A stretch of DNA of 64,000 bases, taken from Pseudoalteromonas sp. R3 (GTDB lineage: Bacteria > Pseudomonadota > Gammaproteobacteria > Enterobacterales > Alteromonadaceae). Positions 39,034 to 47,088 of the stretch are shown here, in pieces. Position 1 is the stretch's first letter. Every line of letters begins with the position of its first letter. The notes beneath the pieces are model-generated. The model was given only the letters and a program-made list of their open reading frames with translations, was not told the origin of the DNA and searched no databases. The stretch lies in assembly GCF_004014715.1 (NCBI RefSeq), contig NZ_CP034835.1:868001-932000 (forward strand), read 5' to 3'. The position numbers and the translations under genes are program-made.

Positions 39034-39045
39034 TGGACACCCACC
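39034..39045 (+). repeat. Terminal motif of the 116-bp element, copy A left end
   Basis: GGACACCCACCC here, paired with GGGTGGGTGTC at 40193-40203, bounds a short palindromic-ended element that was later split by the IS30 insertion. The uninterrupted version is at 40462-40577. Confidence 0.75.
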
Positions 39046-39068
39046 CAAAATCTTAGACATTCAGTCTG

Positions 39069-40119
39069 GCTATGTTCTAAATTGAAGTGCACCACTATAG
39101 TTCAAGTTAGCTATTTTGGAGGTGCAAAATGGGTCAAAAATACTGTCATTTGAGTCATCAAGAGCGGAAGCTTATTTTTAATTGGTCTCACTATCAGGAT
39201 AAAACGATACGTGAAATTGCACGTTTACTAAATCGCTCTCATTCCACTATTAGTAGAGAGCTCAAAAGGAATATCTATGACTATTACGTGCCAACATACT
39301 ATCCAAATCCAGCTCATGATATGTACAAGGCCAGGATGAGTAAGCGTGCTCAACGTGAAAAGCTGAAGACTTCTGAGACACGGCTGTATGTGTTAGATAA
39401 GCTCAGGAAAGGCTGGTCCCCTCAGATTATATCAGGACGTCTCAAGCTTACTAATGAAGCTCCCTATGTGTGCCATGAATCAATCTATCAGTTCGTTTAC
39501 AGTTCGCCTCCTGAACTCATAGCGTGCTTGGCTAGAAAACACAAAAAGCGCAGAAAAAAGTATCCATCACGTCGATATAACAAAAAATGCTCAATGAAAA
39601 CAAGCATCCTGGAACGGCCCACATTTATAAATGAGCGCTCCCAATTAGGCCACTGGGAGAGCGATTCCGTAGTATCTAAGCACAAGAAATCGGCACTGAA
39701 TGTCATCATAGAAAGAGCAACACGGCTAGTGCATATAACCAAGCTAAGCTCCAAGAGTGCATTAGTAACAAGCAATGCAATAATAAAACGCCTAAGTTCA
39801 CACCCCGCAGGATTTGTTCAATCGATTACTTATGATAATGGGTCTGAAAATGCTCAGCACATAAAGGTAAACGGGACATTGCAGTGTGATTCTTACTTTT
39901 GCCAGCCCTACCATAGTTGGGAAAAAGGAGCTGTTGAGCAGATAAATAGCCTAATTCGAAGGTATCTGCCAAAAGGTACTGATTTCTCAACTGTAACCAA
40001 CAAACAGATTCAAGAAATAGAGCATAATTTAAACTCAAGGCCCAGGAGGTGCCTTGATTACAAAACTCCATTTGAAATCTATAATGAAAAAGTTGGTGCA
40101 CTTCCAAGTTGAACCTGCC
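39069..40119 (+). mobile_element. IS30-family insertion sequence
   Basis: A 1,051-bp element. The ends are imperfect inverted repeats (GCTATGTTCTAAATTGAAG left; right end reversed GGCAGGTTCAACTTGGAAG, then the common TGCACCA). It is flanked by the 3-bp direct repeat CTG (39066-39068 and 40120-40122). The matching empty site CAGTCTGGGCTTTGG is present in the second duplication copy near 40490, which fixes the boundaries unusually well. It contains one intact transposase gene. Confidence 0.92.
39129..40112 (+). CDS. IS30-family transposase
   Basis: A 327-residue DDE transposase. The N-terminal helix-turn-helix reads HLSHQERKLIFNWSHYQDKT and IARLLNRSHSTISREL. The integrase core has GHWESDSV (first Asp), SITYDNGSEN (second Asp) and HSWEKGAVEQINSLIRRYLP (Glu), ending in NSRPRRCLDYKTPFE. 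All are intact. GGAGG lies 6 bases before the ATG. The gene fills almost the whole element. Confidence 0.95.
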   Translation: MGQKYCHLSHQERKLIFNWSHYQDKTIREIARLLNRSHSTISRELKRNIYDYYVPTYYPNPAHDMYKARMSKRAQREKLKTSETRLYVLDKLRKGWSPQIISGRLKLTNEAPYVCHESIYQFVYSSPPELIACLARKHKKRRKKYPSRRYNKKCSMKTSILERPTFINERSQLGHWESDSVVSKHKKSALNVIIERATRLVHITKLSSKSALVTSNAIIKRLSSHPAGFVQSITYDNGSENAQHIKVNGTLQCDSYFCQPYHSWEKGAVEQINSLIRRYLPKGTDFSTVTNKQIQEIEHNLNSRPRRCLDYKTPFEIYNEKVGALPS

Positions 40120-40217
40120 CTGGGCTTTGGATGGTGGATGGACACGCCTAAATCGGCGTTAGTTGACCACTAGACAGTCGCCTTGTGAATTTACGGGTGG
40201 GTGTCTACTGAAAACTA

Positions 40218-40420
40218 ATACAAATACCGAGATGTATCTCAAATTTAGAGGTATGAGTGATGACTTCCCAACGACTTCTCTTACTTTGAGTCATCTTAAA
40301 CCAGGTAGAACGTATTTCTATGAAAGAGATTTGATTGCTTCTCGTGATGCCAGTAAGGAAATTTTTATTGAGTCTACAAAAGAAGCTGTCACTGAGGCTT
40401 GTAATCGATTGGGGTTTTAA
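40218..40420 (+). pseudogene. Duplicated 3' part of the lipoprotein immunity gene
   Basis: Codons from TNTEMYLKFRGMSDDF to EACNRLGF, identical to 38792-38994. The lipoprotein signal and start are missing, so no functional product is expected, though an in-frame ATG exists upstream. Confidence 0.85.
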
Positions 40421-40461
40421 GAGTTCAAGTTAAATTAAAGAGATAAGTAAAAAGTTAAATG

Positions 40462-40577
40462 GACACCCACCCAAAATCTTAGACATTCAGTCTGGGCTTT
40501 GGATGGTGGATGGACACGCCTAAATCGGCGTTAGTTGACCACTAGACAGTCGCCTTGTGAATTTACGGGTGGGTGTC
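40462..40577 (+). repeat. 116-bp MITE-like element with GACACCCACCC ends
   Basis: A perfect 11-bp terminal inverted repeat (GACACCCACCC at 40462-40472, GGGTGGGTGTC at 40567-40577) encloses short internal stems (GACACGCC with GGCGTT). It has no coding capacity. The terminal motif is the one that starts the RAYT/REP units at 34915, 35290 and 37085, which suggests mobilisation by the same RAYT. It sits between two toxin/immunity modules. Confidence 0.75.
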
Positions 40578-40584
40578 TACTGAA

Positions 40585-40695
40585 AACTACAACGCTATAC
40601 CTGTGTACGTTCAATCGAGTGAAGGAACTATCTATAGGTTTCTACATAATCAAAAAACCTTGTCTTGGGATAGTATAAGTGATGTTAATAAATAA
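40585..40695 (+). pseudogene. Displaced C-terminal toxin tip (third cassette)
   Basis: An open frame without a start, reading NYNAIPVYVQSSEGTIYRFL and ending QKTLSWDSISDVNK. It begins right after the junction TGTCTACTGAAAACT and overlaps the start of the next gene by 14 bases, as coupled toxin and immunity genes often do. It looks like the last 35 or so residues of an RHS-type toxin tip. The fold is not recognised. Confidence 0.55.
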
Positions 40696-41185
40696 AATAT
40701 GCTTTTTTACTTTTATAGTTTTAAGCTTCAGTGTTTTAGCAGACACTGAGTATGAAGTGGAGAAAAAGAAGCTTCTAGCTAACGAAAGGGTAGAGTATTG
40801 GTCTAATAAGGTTTTAAAGGAGCATAAAGCTATCTTTAGAATGCTAAGATATCTAGAGAAAAACCCTAGTAAGCACATTACACCTCAATACTTAGAGTTA
40901 ATTTTTGAAGATATGAAAAAGAATGATCCTGAGTTACTTGAGATAACTACAAGTGCAAAAAGATTGGGAATAATTAATGGCAAGACCAATAGTTATGGTA
41001 CTTCTGGTTTGTTATTGATGGTTTTTGAAAGTCGAAAATACTATTTTACTTATAGTGTTACATTTGATTCGGAGGAAACGAGTACAATGCTAGCGAGAAC
41101 TTGCCCAAGCTCTAAACAAGGAGGTTTGTGCAGCTATTTTAAATCAGGTGGACTTCACTTTCTCTATAGTTTTGAGGAGAAATAG
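40682..41185 (+). CDS. Small exported protein, candidate immunity protein of the third cassette
   Basis: A 167-residue protein with an N-terminal signal peptide (CFFTFIVLSFSVLA, cleavage before DTEYEVEKK). The mature part is lysine- and glutamate-rich and helical at first (LEKNPSKHITPQYLELIFEDM), then beta-rich with two cysteines (RTCPSSKQGGLCSYF). I know no family for it. It overlaps the preceding displaced tip, which suggests it is the immunity partner, acting in the periplasm. A GTG three bases earlier is an alternative start. AT content is high, as in the other modules. Confidence 0.65.
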   Translation: MLINKICFFTFIVLSFSVLADTEYEVEKKKLLANERVEYWSNKVLKEHKAIFRMLRYLEKNPSKHITPQYLELIFEDMKKNDPELLEITTSAKRLGIINGKTNSYGTSGLLLMVFESRKYYFTYSVTFDSEETSTMLARTCPSSKQGGLCSYFKSGGLHFLYSFEEK

Positions 41186-41248
41186 TACAGCCTGCAAAAA
41201 GTAGTGCATGTACAGCCTCCCAAAATTGGATGTCTCTGGAATGAAACA

Positions 41249-41282
41249 AGGTGCTGCATAATATGTTTATTACACAGCACCT
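41249..41282 (-). terminator. Possible terminator of the collagen-like gene
   Basis: An 8-bp stem (AGGTGCTG / CAGCACCT) with a long loop, just past the stop of the minus-strand gene. On that strand the stem is followed by TTGTTTC, a weak T-run. Confidence 0.5.
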
Positions 41283-41288
41283 GTTGTG

Positions 41289-43904
41289 TTATTTAATGTA
41301 GTACTTCAGCGCATCCTGTTCAGGGTGAGAATACAGCGTTGAATACGGCCAGATGGTAAATTGTCGTTCCGGGTTGCCATTAAAAATCGACGCGCCTGCA
41401 ATATCCCATTGATAGTATCCAGTATTATCGGCGAGCTGCGCCATGGTGAAGGTTCCGCTATTAACGTAGTTACAAGCAACCCCCGTGGGCTCAGACCTGA
41501 AAATATTCAGCCCTTCAAGATGACGGGTGTTGTCAAATGTTGCTGTCAGATCAGCAGCGGTGTCGTCCAGTAGTCCCTGACATCCTACGCCAGTTGGATT
41601 GGTGACATTATAGGCCGAGATCATCGATACTTTGCTGTGCTCATCGATAAACATCAGTCCTTCGGTCATTGCAGCGCGCAGTGCCTGCCATCTAGAGGAT
41701 TCCAGCACACCATATTGGTCGACTCTGACCGGCTCACGGATCAGCTTTCTTTCAACGCCATCGGCATGGTTGGCAAACAGCGTCCAGCCACCGCCAAGGG
41801 TCTCCATATCACAATACGCCACAAACGGCGCAACGCTGCCATCCCCGTCCGGGTCTATGGTGTAATAGCCAGACTGGCTGGTCGGATTGGTTTGTTGAAT
41901 GTCATGACAAGTTTTGCCCTGTGCCTGTGGACTGTTATTGGCAAACTCATCAACAAAGAAGCCGTAATATTCCATTTCATCGATTTGAGTATAGTCGCCA
42001 GAGCCATGGGTGCTCAGCACCAGCAATCGGAAGCTGCTTCCTAAAGCAGCCTTCGAGAGTTTAACGTGGCTGGCCCCTTTTTCCATGGTAATGGTTTCAT
42101 GATCGGTAAAGGTCACGCCATCGTCCGACACCTGAAAAATGACTTCTTTTGGCGTCCGGGGTGAAAACTCCGCATGCTTCATCGACACCTGAGTGCTGAA
42201 CCCGGTGATCACGGCTTTTCTGGCAAAGGAGACTTGCAACCACTCGTTACTGTTGGTTGGGCCAAGCCAGATCCCGTGCGTCAGCAGTTCACCTGCCTGA
42301 GGGTTAATTTTCGGATTTGGATCCGTGTAATACAGGTGGCCGTCAAATGCACCAGCCGGACTGAACTGGTTAACGGTGCCACTGGCGGTGTAATTACCCG
42401 GTGAGAGTGAATTTGTGTAGACCAGGGCAATGTTATTGTTGGCGCCAGTGGTATCACCATCGGTGACAACCGGGCGGGAGAGTGTCAAGTCTTCAAAGTG
42501 ACAGAAGTACTGGATTGCAGGTGCGCCACCTGGGCCGTCCGCATCAATCAGATATAAGTTGGATGTTGCAGTTGGGTCACTGAGGGCAATGCTTTCACAG
42601 CTGATCCCATCACTGGGGTACACTTCCTGATTGAGGACATTGACCATGTCGAGTAAACGGGCGTACTTGGCTTCCAGAGACTGGCTGGCATTATCGACAT
42701 ACCGTTTGGTGACCAGATGGTTTGGCGCGATAGGATCGTTGGCGATGGCATTACCAATGACTTCCAGCGCTGCACTGGGTGACTGGGTGCCTACACCGAC
42801 GGAAACGGCGGTTGATACGGTTGTCGCACCATCACGCCAGTGTGTGGTGCCAGGCAGACCCTGCTCCCCTTTGGGACCTTGCAGGCCTTGTTCACCTTGT
42901 GGCCCTTGTATGCCAGGTTCTCCTTGTTGTCCGCGCTCACCTTGCGGCCCTTGCAAACCTTGTTCACCTTGTGGTCCCTGAGGCCCTTGCTCCCCCTGTA
43001 ACCCCTGTTCACCTTGTAATTCTTGCCAGAGTGCGCCATCACAGCTAAAAATCTGCTTATCTACACTGCTGTAGTATATCGAGCCTGTGTGCTCTGGGTT
43101 GCAAGGGACCGGTGCACTGGCATTAGGCGTTAATCTCAGGGCACCTGGTATTTCCAGGTTGGCCTGCGCCAGTGGCTCAAATAATGCCGGGTAACTGTTG
43201 GGATCAGTGGGGTCAGTATTAGCCAGAAACTCAGCTAAGTTACTGGCACTATCCTGATCTACATCTGCACTGGCATCACTTGTATCTGCCGGATTTAGCC
43301 CATAGCGAATTTCCCACTCATTGGTCATGCCATCGCCGTCATCATCCAGTGGTTTAGCCAGGCTGATAACGGAGACGGCATCTATATCAATGGTGTTGGC
43401 ATCAATGCTGGTATTGTGTATTTCCAGTGCCATCGTATCAGTTAACTCAGCAAGCGCACGATGCGCCTCGGTCGGCTCAAATGTTACATCAAGCTGGACA
43501 AATGCCCCTTCGACTAACGCGAGATCAGGAGTTACATCGATAAAGTGCTCCGCAATGCGAAAGCCAACTCTAAAGTTGGCCGGGTTAACACTGGCGCGCA
43601 CACCTAATTTAGCCTGGATCCGGTAGTTGCTGGTTAAACTCAATGGAACAGACAAGGCCTGACTCAGAGATGCACCCTGGCCAATGAAGGCGACGTTATT
43701 TACAGCCTGATGATCGGCATAATGAGCTGCGGAGAGGTTAATGATCCCCGCCTGACTATCGGAAAATGTCCAGACATCAGAGGTGTGGCTTAACTGTGCT
43801 TCAGCCAGTGTTTGTTGCTCGAACTGGCCATCCTGTACCAGTTCAGTTGCCGATGCGTGCCAGCATAATGTGGCGAGCATGGCAGGTAACACTCGTTTTT
43901 TCAT
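41289..43904 (-). CDS. Secreted protein with collagen-like repeats and a fibrinogen-like C-terminus
   Basis: An 871-residue exported protein. The signal peptide is [20 protein letters not shown]. Next comes a beta-rich carbohydrate-binding-like domain, then an acidic [19 protein letters not shown] (thrombospondin type 3 / calcium-binding-like), a run of about 19 Gly-X-Y triplets rich in [10 protein letters not shown] (about residues 300-355), a short coiled or trimeric-looking stretch, a discoidin (F5/8 type C)-like domain ([19 protein letters not shown]), and near the end [20 protein letters not shown], the opening of a fibrinogen C-terminal-like domain. Collagen-like stalks usually trimerise and hold binding heads. 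The product is probably an adhesin or surface lectin-like protein. It is a single gene ending near the toxin patch. Confidence 0.85.
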   Translation of the reverse strand: MKKRVLPAMLATLCWHASATELVQDGQFEQQTLAEAQLSHTSDVWTFSDSQAGIINLSAAHYADHQAVNNVAFIGQGASLSQALSVPLSLTSNYRIQAKLGVRASVNPANFRVGFRIAEHFIDVTPDLALVEGAFVQLDVTFEPTEAHRALAELTDTMALEIHNTSIDANTIDIDAVSVISLAKPLDDDGDGMTNEWEIRYGLNPADTSDASADVDQDSASNLAEFLANTDPTDPNSYPALFEPLAQANLEIPGALRLTPNASAPVPCNPEHTGSIYYSSVDKQIFSCDGALWQELQGEQGLQGEQGPQGPQGEQGLQGPQGERGQQGEPGIQGPQGEQGLQGPKGEQGLPGTTHWRDGATTVSTAVSVGVGTQSPSAALEVIGNAIANDPIAPNHLVTKRYVDNASQSLEAKYARLLDMVNVLNQEVYPSDGISCESIALSDPTATSNLYLIDADGPGGAPAIQYFCHFEDLTLSRPVVTDGDTTGANNNIALVYTNSLSPGNYTASGTVNQFSPAGAFDGHLYYTDPNPKINPQAGELLTHGIWLGPTNSNEWLQVSFARKAVITGFSTQVSMKHAEFSPRTPKEVIFQVSDDGVTFTDHETITMEKGASHVKLSKAALGSSFRLLVLSTHGSGDYTQIDEMEYYGFFVDEFANNSPQAQGKTCHDIQQTNPTSQSGYYTIDPDGDGSVAPFVAYCDMETLGGGWTLFANHADGVERKLIREPVRVDQYGVLESSRWQALRAAMTEGLMFIDEHSKVSMISAYNVTNPTGVGCQGLLDDTAADLTATFDNTRHLEGLNIFRSEPTGVACNYVNSGTFTMAQLADNTGYYQWDIAGASIFNGNPERQFTIWPYSTLYSHPEQDALKYYIK

Positions 43905-44156
43905 ATTTTTTCCTGTGTAAGAGTAGAGTCTGATTAATGTATGATGAATATTGTACAGGATTACGAATTAATGGCTGCTATAATTATTTTTGCCATCCTT
44001 TAGTGTGGTTTTTGTTGCGCGGTTGGAGTCATTGTCGTGTGAGCGTGAAGCAACAGAGAGGGTCTGCGAATCGATGAGTTTGTTGAAGGTGACTGGAACG
44101 GGCGAGTAAGAAGAGTGACAGGTCAATCCGGGTGCATTGCACCCGGTTAGTATTGA
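43905..44156. other. Intergenic region with a strong hairpin
   Basis: It should hold the promoter of the collagen-like gene. A perfect 8-bp stem with a 3-base loop (CCGGGTGC / GCACCCGG, 44128-44146) lies just past the tail-collar gene stop and may end its transcription, although no T-run follows. Confidence 0.55.
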
Positions 44157-44741
44157 TTAAGCGCGCCTAGGGTAGGCACCCAGAATACAGATCTGCCAGC
44201 CAATAGCTAAATAGGGGCTGAGAACACTAAATGGTTGACTTCCACCTGCATTTTTAACTTGTATCTGTGTTTCGACACTTTTACTGGCCGTCAAAAGTTC
44301 TGGACTCTCAAAATCAGAAGGAACAAAAAACTGTTCGTCACTATCGATATTTGAGGGCGCAAAATAACTTGGGTCCTCTTTAATAGGTTCAAAAGTGTTG
44401 CCATAGTTCTCTGCTAAGTGAAGCTTGCTATCTGCTTCGGCAACATGTGTGTGACTAGGCATGTTCATATAAGAGAGTTGGACTTGCTCTCTGCCTCCTC
44501 TTTGCCCCAGCTTGTATTCCAATAGCCCGGGCCCCTGTCCAAATCGTATCGGGCTTCTGCCACGCAGATCCGGAGTTGCAAATGTGCTGCGCCCATCTCC
44601 ACCGTATTTGGTGCCTAATATAGTAAACAGTGCCTGATTCTGGTTGACTGACATAAGGCTACCATCGCATGGTGCGTAACCTTCTACAGTAAAGTCACCG
44701 CCATACGGCATCATATCACCCTGGTATGCTTCAACTAGCAT
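44157..44741 (-). CDS. Tail-collar domain protein 1 (microcystin-dependent protein family)
   Basis: A 194-residue protein of the phage tail collar / MdpB type. Family signs: GDMMPYGGDFTVEGYAPCDG, LFTILGTKYGGDGRSTFATP, DLRGRSPIRFGQGPG and a late LAIGWQICILGAYPRR. It is the most divergent of three tandem paralogues: its middle part, with a HLAENYGNTFEP insert, replaces the alanine- and threonine-rich stretch of the others. No phage structural genes are nearby, so these are chromosomal relatives, possibly structural or surface proteins; their real role is unknown. Confidence 0.85.
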   Translation of the reverse strand: MLVEAYQGDMMPYGGDFTVEGYAPCDGSLMSVNQNQALFTILGTKYGGDGRSTFATPDLRGRSPIRFGQGPGLLEYKLGQRGGREQVQLSYMNMPSHTHVAEADSKLHLAENYGNTFEPIKEDPSYFAPSNIDSDEQFFVPSDFESPELLTASKSVETQIQVKNAGGSQPFSVLSPYLAIGWQICILGAYPRRA

Positions 44742-44980
44742 GGTTCTACCTCACAGTTAGATGTTATTAAAATAGCGATAAAAAGTGCATCAGATGGATG
44801 CAATGAATGGCATTGCCTGAAGGCGTATGGCAAGCGTAAGTAGGCTAAATTCAGTGTGCAACCTGTTGCTGACAGGAGTTCACTACCTGCTATCTGCCAA
44901 GGCAATACGATGTCGCTTTGTAACCGTAACATTTCGCATCAGGAGAGTCGCCTCCCGATGCGCGGTGGTCTAATTAGCTA
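44742..44980. other. Intergenic region between tail-collar genes 1 and 2
   Basis: About 240 bases without a gene. The promoter of gene 1 should be here. The 22-bp motif that precedes genes 2 and 3 is absent. Confidence 0.5.
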
Positions 44981-45598
44981 TTATGCGCGGGATGGAAACA
45001 GTCCATTCAAACACACTTGCCAGTTAACCGTGGCAAACGGGCTCAGTAAGCTAACTTCCTGGCCTAAACCCGTGTTGTTTACCGTGACCGTTGCGTTGTC
45101 GACTACCGATTGCACCTGCACGTCAGGCCCCTGGATTTCGACCAGTTGCTCTGCTTCAAATGCACTGGGTACAAAGAAGCTCGAATCTTGTGGTCTGCCA
45201 AGGTAAGCAGCTGTTGTCGGTGCAGGGTTGTTGGCATTGTTGGAGGCCACAGATAGGGTAGCCGTGGCCGTACTAGATACGCCGACAGTGGCTGTTGCCG
45301 TATGAGAGTGCGCAGGGAGCTGTGCGGTTGTCAGTTGGACTGATTCGCTGCCGCCTTTGCTACCTAACGGGTAGAGGGATAAGCCCGGTGCTTGCCCTTT
45401 GCTGACGGGGCTTCTGCCACGTAAATCTGGCACCGCAAAGGTACTTCTGCCATCGCCACCATAGAATGTGCCCATGATGGCATAGGTTGCTGAGTATTGT
45501 GAGATAGAAATGAGTTGCCCACCACACTCTGCGAATTGGCGTACTGCAAAGTTACCTGTAAACGGCATCATTTCACCGATAAATGCGTCGGCAGCCAT
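44981..45598 (-). CDS. Tail-collar domain protein 2 (microcystin-dependent protein family)
   Basis: A 205-residue paralogue of its neighbours. Blocks: GEMMPFTGNFAVRQFAECGG, MGTFYGGDGRSTFAVPDLRG, LGSKGGSESVQLTTAQLPAH, SHTATATVGVSSTATATLSV and a C-terminal VNWQVCLNGLFPSRA. The central alanine/threonine/serine-rich stretch and the ATTAAYLGRPQDSSFFVPSA block are shared with gene 3. A 22-bp motif identical to one upstream of gene 3 lies 73 bases before the start, suggesting shared regulation. Confidence 0.88.
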   Translation of the reverse strand: MAADAFIGEMMPFTGNFAVRQFAECGGQLISISQYSATYAIMGTFYGGDGRSTFAVPDLRGRSPVSKGQAPGLSLYPLGSKGGSESVQLTTAQLPAHSHTATATVGVSSTATATLSVASNNANNPAPTTAAYLGRPQDSSFFVPSAFEAEQLVEIQGPDVQVQSVVDNATVTVNNTGLGQEVSLLSPFATVNWQVCLNGLFPSRA

Positions 45599-45670
45599 AA
45601 CATGCTCTCCCTAAATCATTGTTGTTAAAATCGTTATAGTCAAAATCAAACATACCTCATCCCTTTTCAG

Positions 45671-45692
45671 AAGTATATTACTTTGTATTACA
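45671..45692 (-). promoter_or_regulatory. Shared 22-bp upstream motif, copy 1
   Basis: A 22-base stretch starting AAGTATATTACTTTG on the plus strand, identical to 46451-46472. It lies 73 bases before tail-collar gene 2; the other copy lies 69 bases before gene 3. Identity and equal spacing suggest a promoter or operator. Confidence 0.65.
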
Positions 45693-45761
45693 GCACACAC
45701 CGACAACACCATAAGCAGGCAATATCGAATGCGAGCAGCGAACAAATGAGCCTGGCTCTGA

Positions 45762-46382
45762 TCAAGGACGTGGCGGATAGATGTTGTCTGCACAAATGAG
45801 CCAGTTTACAGCCTGAACCGGATTGCGGATATCAACAGACTCGTTCTGACCTGTATCATGCAACTCAACGTTGGCCCAGGCCGAAGACTGAACGTCGACA
45901 TTCATTCCTTTTATCTTAACCGGTTGGACAGCCTCAAATGCACTTGGCACAAAGAAGCTTTGATCCTGTGGTTTGCCTAGGAAAGCGCTGATATTGGGGG
46001 CTGGTGTGTTTGCGTTATTGTTCGCAACAGACATGGATGACGTCGCCCCGCTATTGAGGGTCGATACCTGAGCCGATGCGGTGTGATTGTGTGTCGGTAA
46101 GTGATATTCAGTGAGTGTTTTTTCTTCAATGCCACCGATCATACCGATTTGATAGTCATACATTAAGTCGGGTGCCTTTCCGTGGCCAACAAGGCTGCGG
46201 CCGCGCAGATCTGGCATGGCAAAGGAGACCCGGCCGTCACCACCATAAAAGGTACTCATTAATGAGTAAAGGGCCGTAAATTGCCCTATGCTGACTAGCT
46301 GGCCGTCACATGCCAGATACTCTCTTACGACAAAATTACCGACAAAGGGCATGAGCTCGCCCGTAAATGCTTCTGTTGACAT
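45762..46382 (-). CDS. Tail-collar domain protein 3 (microcystin-dependent protein family)
   Basis: A 206-residue paralogue with GELMPFVGNFVVREYLACDG, MSTFYGGDGRVSFAMPDLRG, TEYHLPTHNHTASAQVS and an ISAFLGKPQDQSFFVPSAFE block shared with gene 2. The C-terminus AVNWLICADNIYPPRP keeps the aromatic-Ile-Cys end typical of the family. It is the first gene of the tandem set in the direction of transcription. Confidence 0.88.
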   Translation of the reverse strand: MSTEAFTGELMPFVGNFVVREYLACDGQLVSIGQFTALYSLMSTFYGGDGRVSFAMPDLRGRSLVGHGKAPDLMYDYQIGMIGGIEEKTLTEYHLPTHNHTASAQVSTLNSGATSSMSVANNNANTPAPNISAFLGKPQDQSFFVPSAFEAVQPVKIKGMNVDVQSSAWANVELHDTGQNESVDIRNPVQAVNWLICADNIYPPRP

Positions 46383-46450
46383 AAAACAATCCCTAGCGCT
46401 TTGATATTAGATACTTACACCAATCTTTATCCTACATGCTCGAATGCCGC

Positions 46451-46472
46451 AAGTATATTACTTTGTATTACA
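46451..46472 (-). promoter_or_regulatory. Shared 22-bp upstream motif, copy 2
   Basis: Identical to the motif at 45671-45692. It lies 69 bases before the start of tail-collar gene 3. Read on the coding strand it begins TGTAATACAAAG. Confidence 0.65.
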
Positions 46473-46502
46473 AGGGGTGTATGAGGCACGCTGGGAACAG
46501 GC

Positions 46503-47003
46503 TTAAAGCTGATGTGCTTCTATGTCAATGGCCGCAATTCTGTAGGCTGCTTTGAGCATCACAATGAGCGCAATCACATTAAACACCAGGCTGAATATGG
46601 CTTCAAACGCCATGATATCAATATTGAAGGTGCGCAAATACCTTGTGATTTGATCAACAATCTCGATGGCTATACCTATCACAATCAACATAAAGCCATA
46701 GTATTCAGAGGTTGCATTCAGCGCACTGTGTTGCTCAAGCGTTGGATCGTTTTTACTTTCGAGCATACGTTTTGAAAAAATTTTCCGGCCATCCATGATG
46801 GCCCCAAAGCCAATTAGCAAAATGGTGATGGTCGACTCGTTGTCTATGACTTTCTGATAGCCATGCTTATCCAGGTGGCCTAGTAAGTAGCGAATGTCTT
46901 CTGCGGTAATACTGCCAACCAGCAGGCTGATCAGGATCAGTGGAAACAATAAAAATCCCCGGTTGAGTACAACCGCATAAATGATCTGTCGGGTTTTGGT
47001 CAT
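46503..47003 (-). CDS. Hypothetical membrane protein
   Basis: A 166-residue protein with about four membrane segments (GFLLFPLILISLLVGSI, ITILLIGFGAIMDG, YGFMLIVIGIAIEIVD, and IFSLVFNVIALIVMLKAAY). The N-terminus is basic. I do not recognise a family. The start at 47003 (MTKTRQIIYAVV) gives a normal membrane-protein N-terminus; the frame extends to 47075 but that part is not protein-like. It lies 85 bases downstream of deoD on the same strand, perhaps transcribed with it. Confidence 0.75.
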   Translation of the reverse strand: MTKTRQIIYAVVLNRGFLLFPLILISLLVGSITAEDIRYLLGHLDKHGYQKVIDNESTITILLIGFGAIMDGRKIFSKRMLESKNDPTLEQHSALNATSEYYGFMLIVIGIAIEIVDQITRYLRTFNIDIMAFEAIFSLVFNVIALIVMLKAAYRIAAIDIEAHQL

Positions 47004-47088
47004 AAGTTCTGTGTATATAGTTAAAGCAATGGTCTTAGATTTGCCTGATGAGGTTATGCGCCACGGCTGACGCATAAGCCCGTCAAAG

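Larger units (their letters stand above)
38792..40217 (+). repeat. Tandem duplication, copy A (372 bp plus an inserted IS30 element)
   Basis: This copy runs from inside the lipoprotein gene (ACAAATACCGAG) to GGGTGTCTACTGAAAACTA. It contains the IS30-family element and its 3-bp target duplication. Removing them leaves 372 bp identical, as far as read, to copy B at 40218-40589. Confidence 0.85.
40218..40589 (+). repeat. Tandem duplication, copy B (372 bp, with the empty IS30 site)
   Basis: It directly follows copy A and repeats the end of the lipoprotein gene, its downstream spacer and the 116-bp element. It lacks the IS30 insertion. The end at 40589 is followed by the third toxin tip. Confidence 0.88.

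Noticed and set aside
42779..43048. Repetitive open frames opposite the collagen-like repeats
   Set aside because: They are antisense readings of the Gly-X-Y repeat DNA and not separate repeat proteins.
44157..46382. Prophage remnant
   Set aside because: Only collar-type proteins are present; there are no integrase, capsid, terminase or lysis genes.
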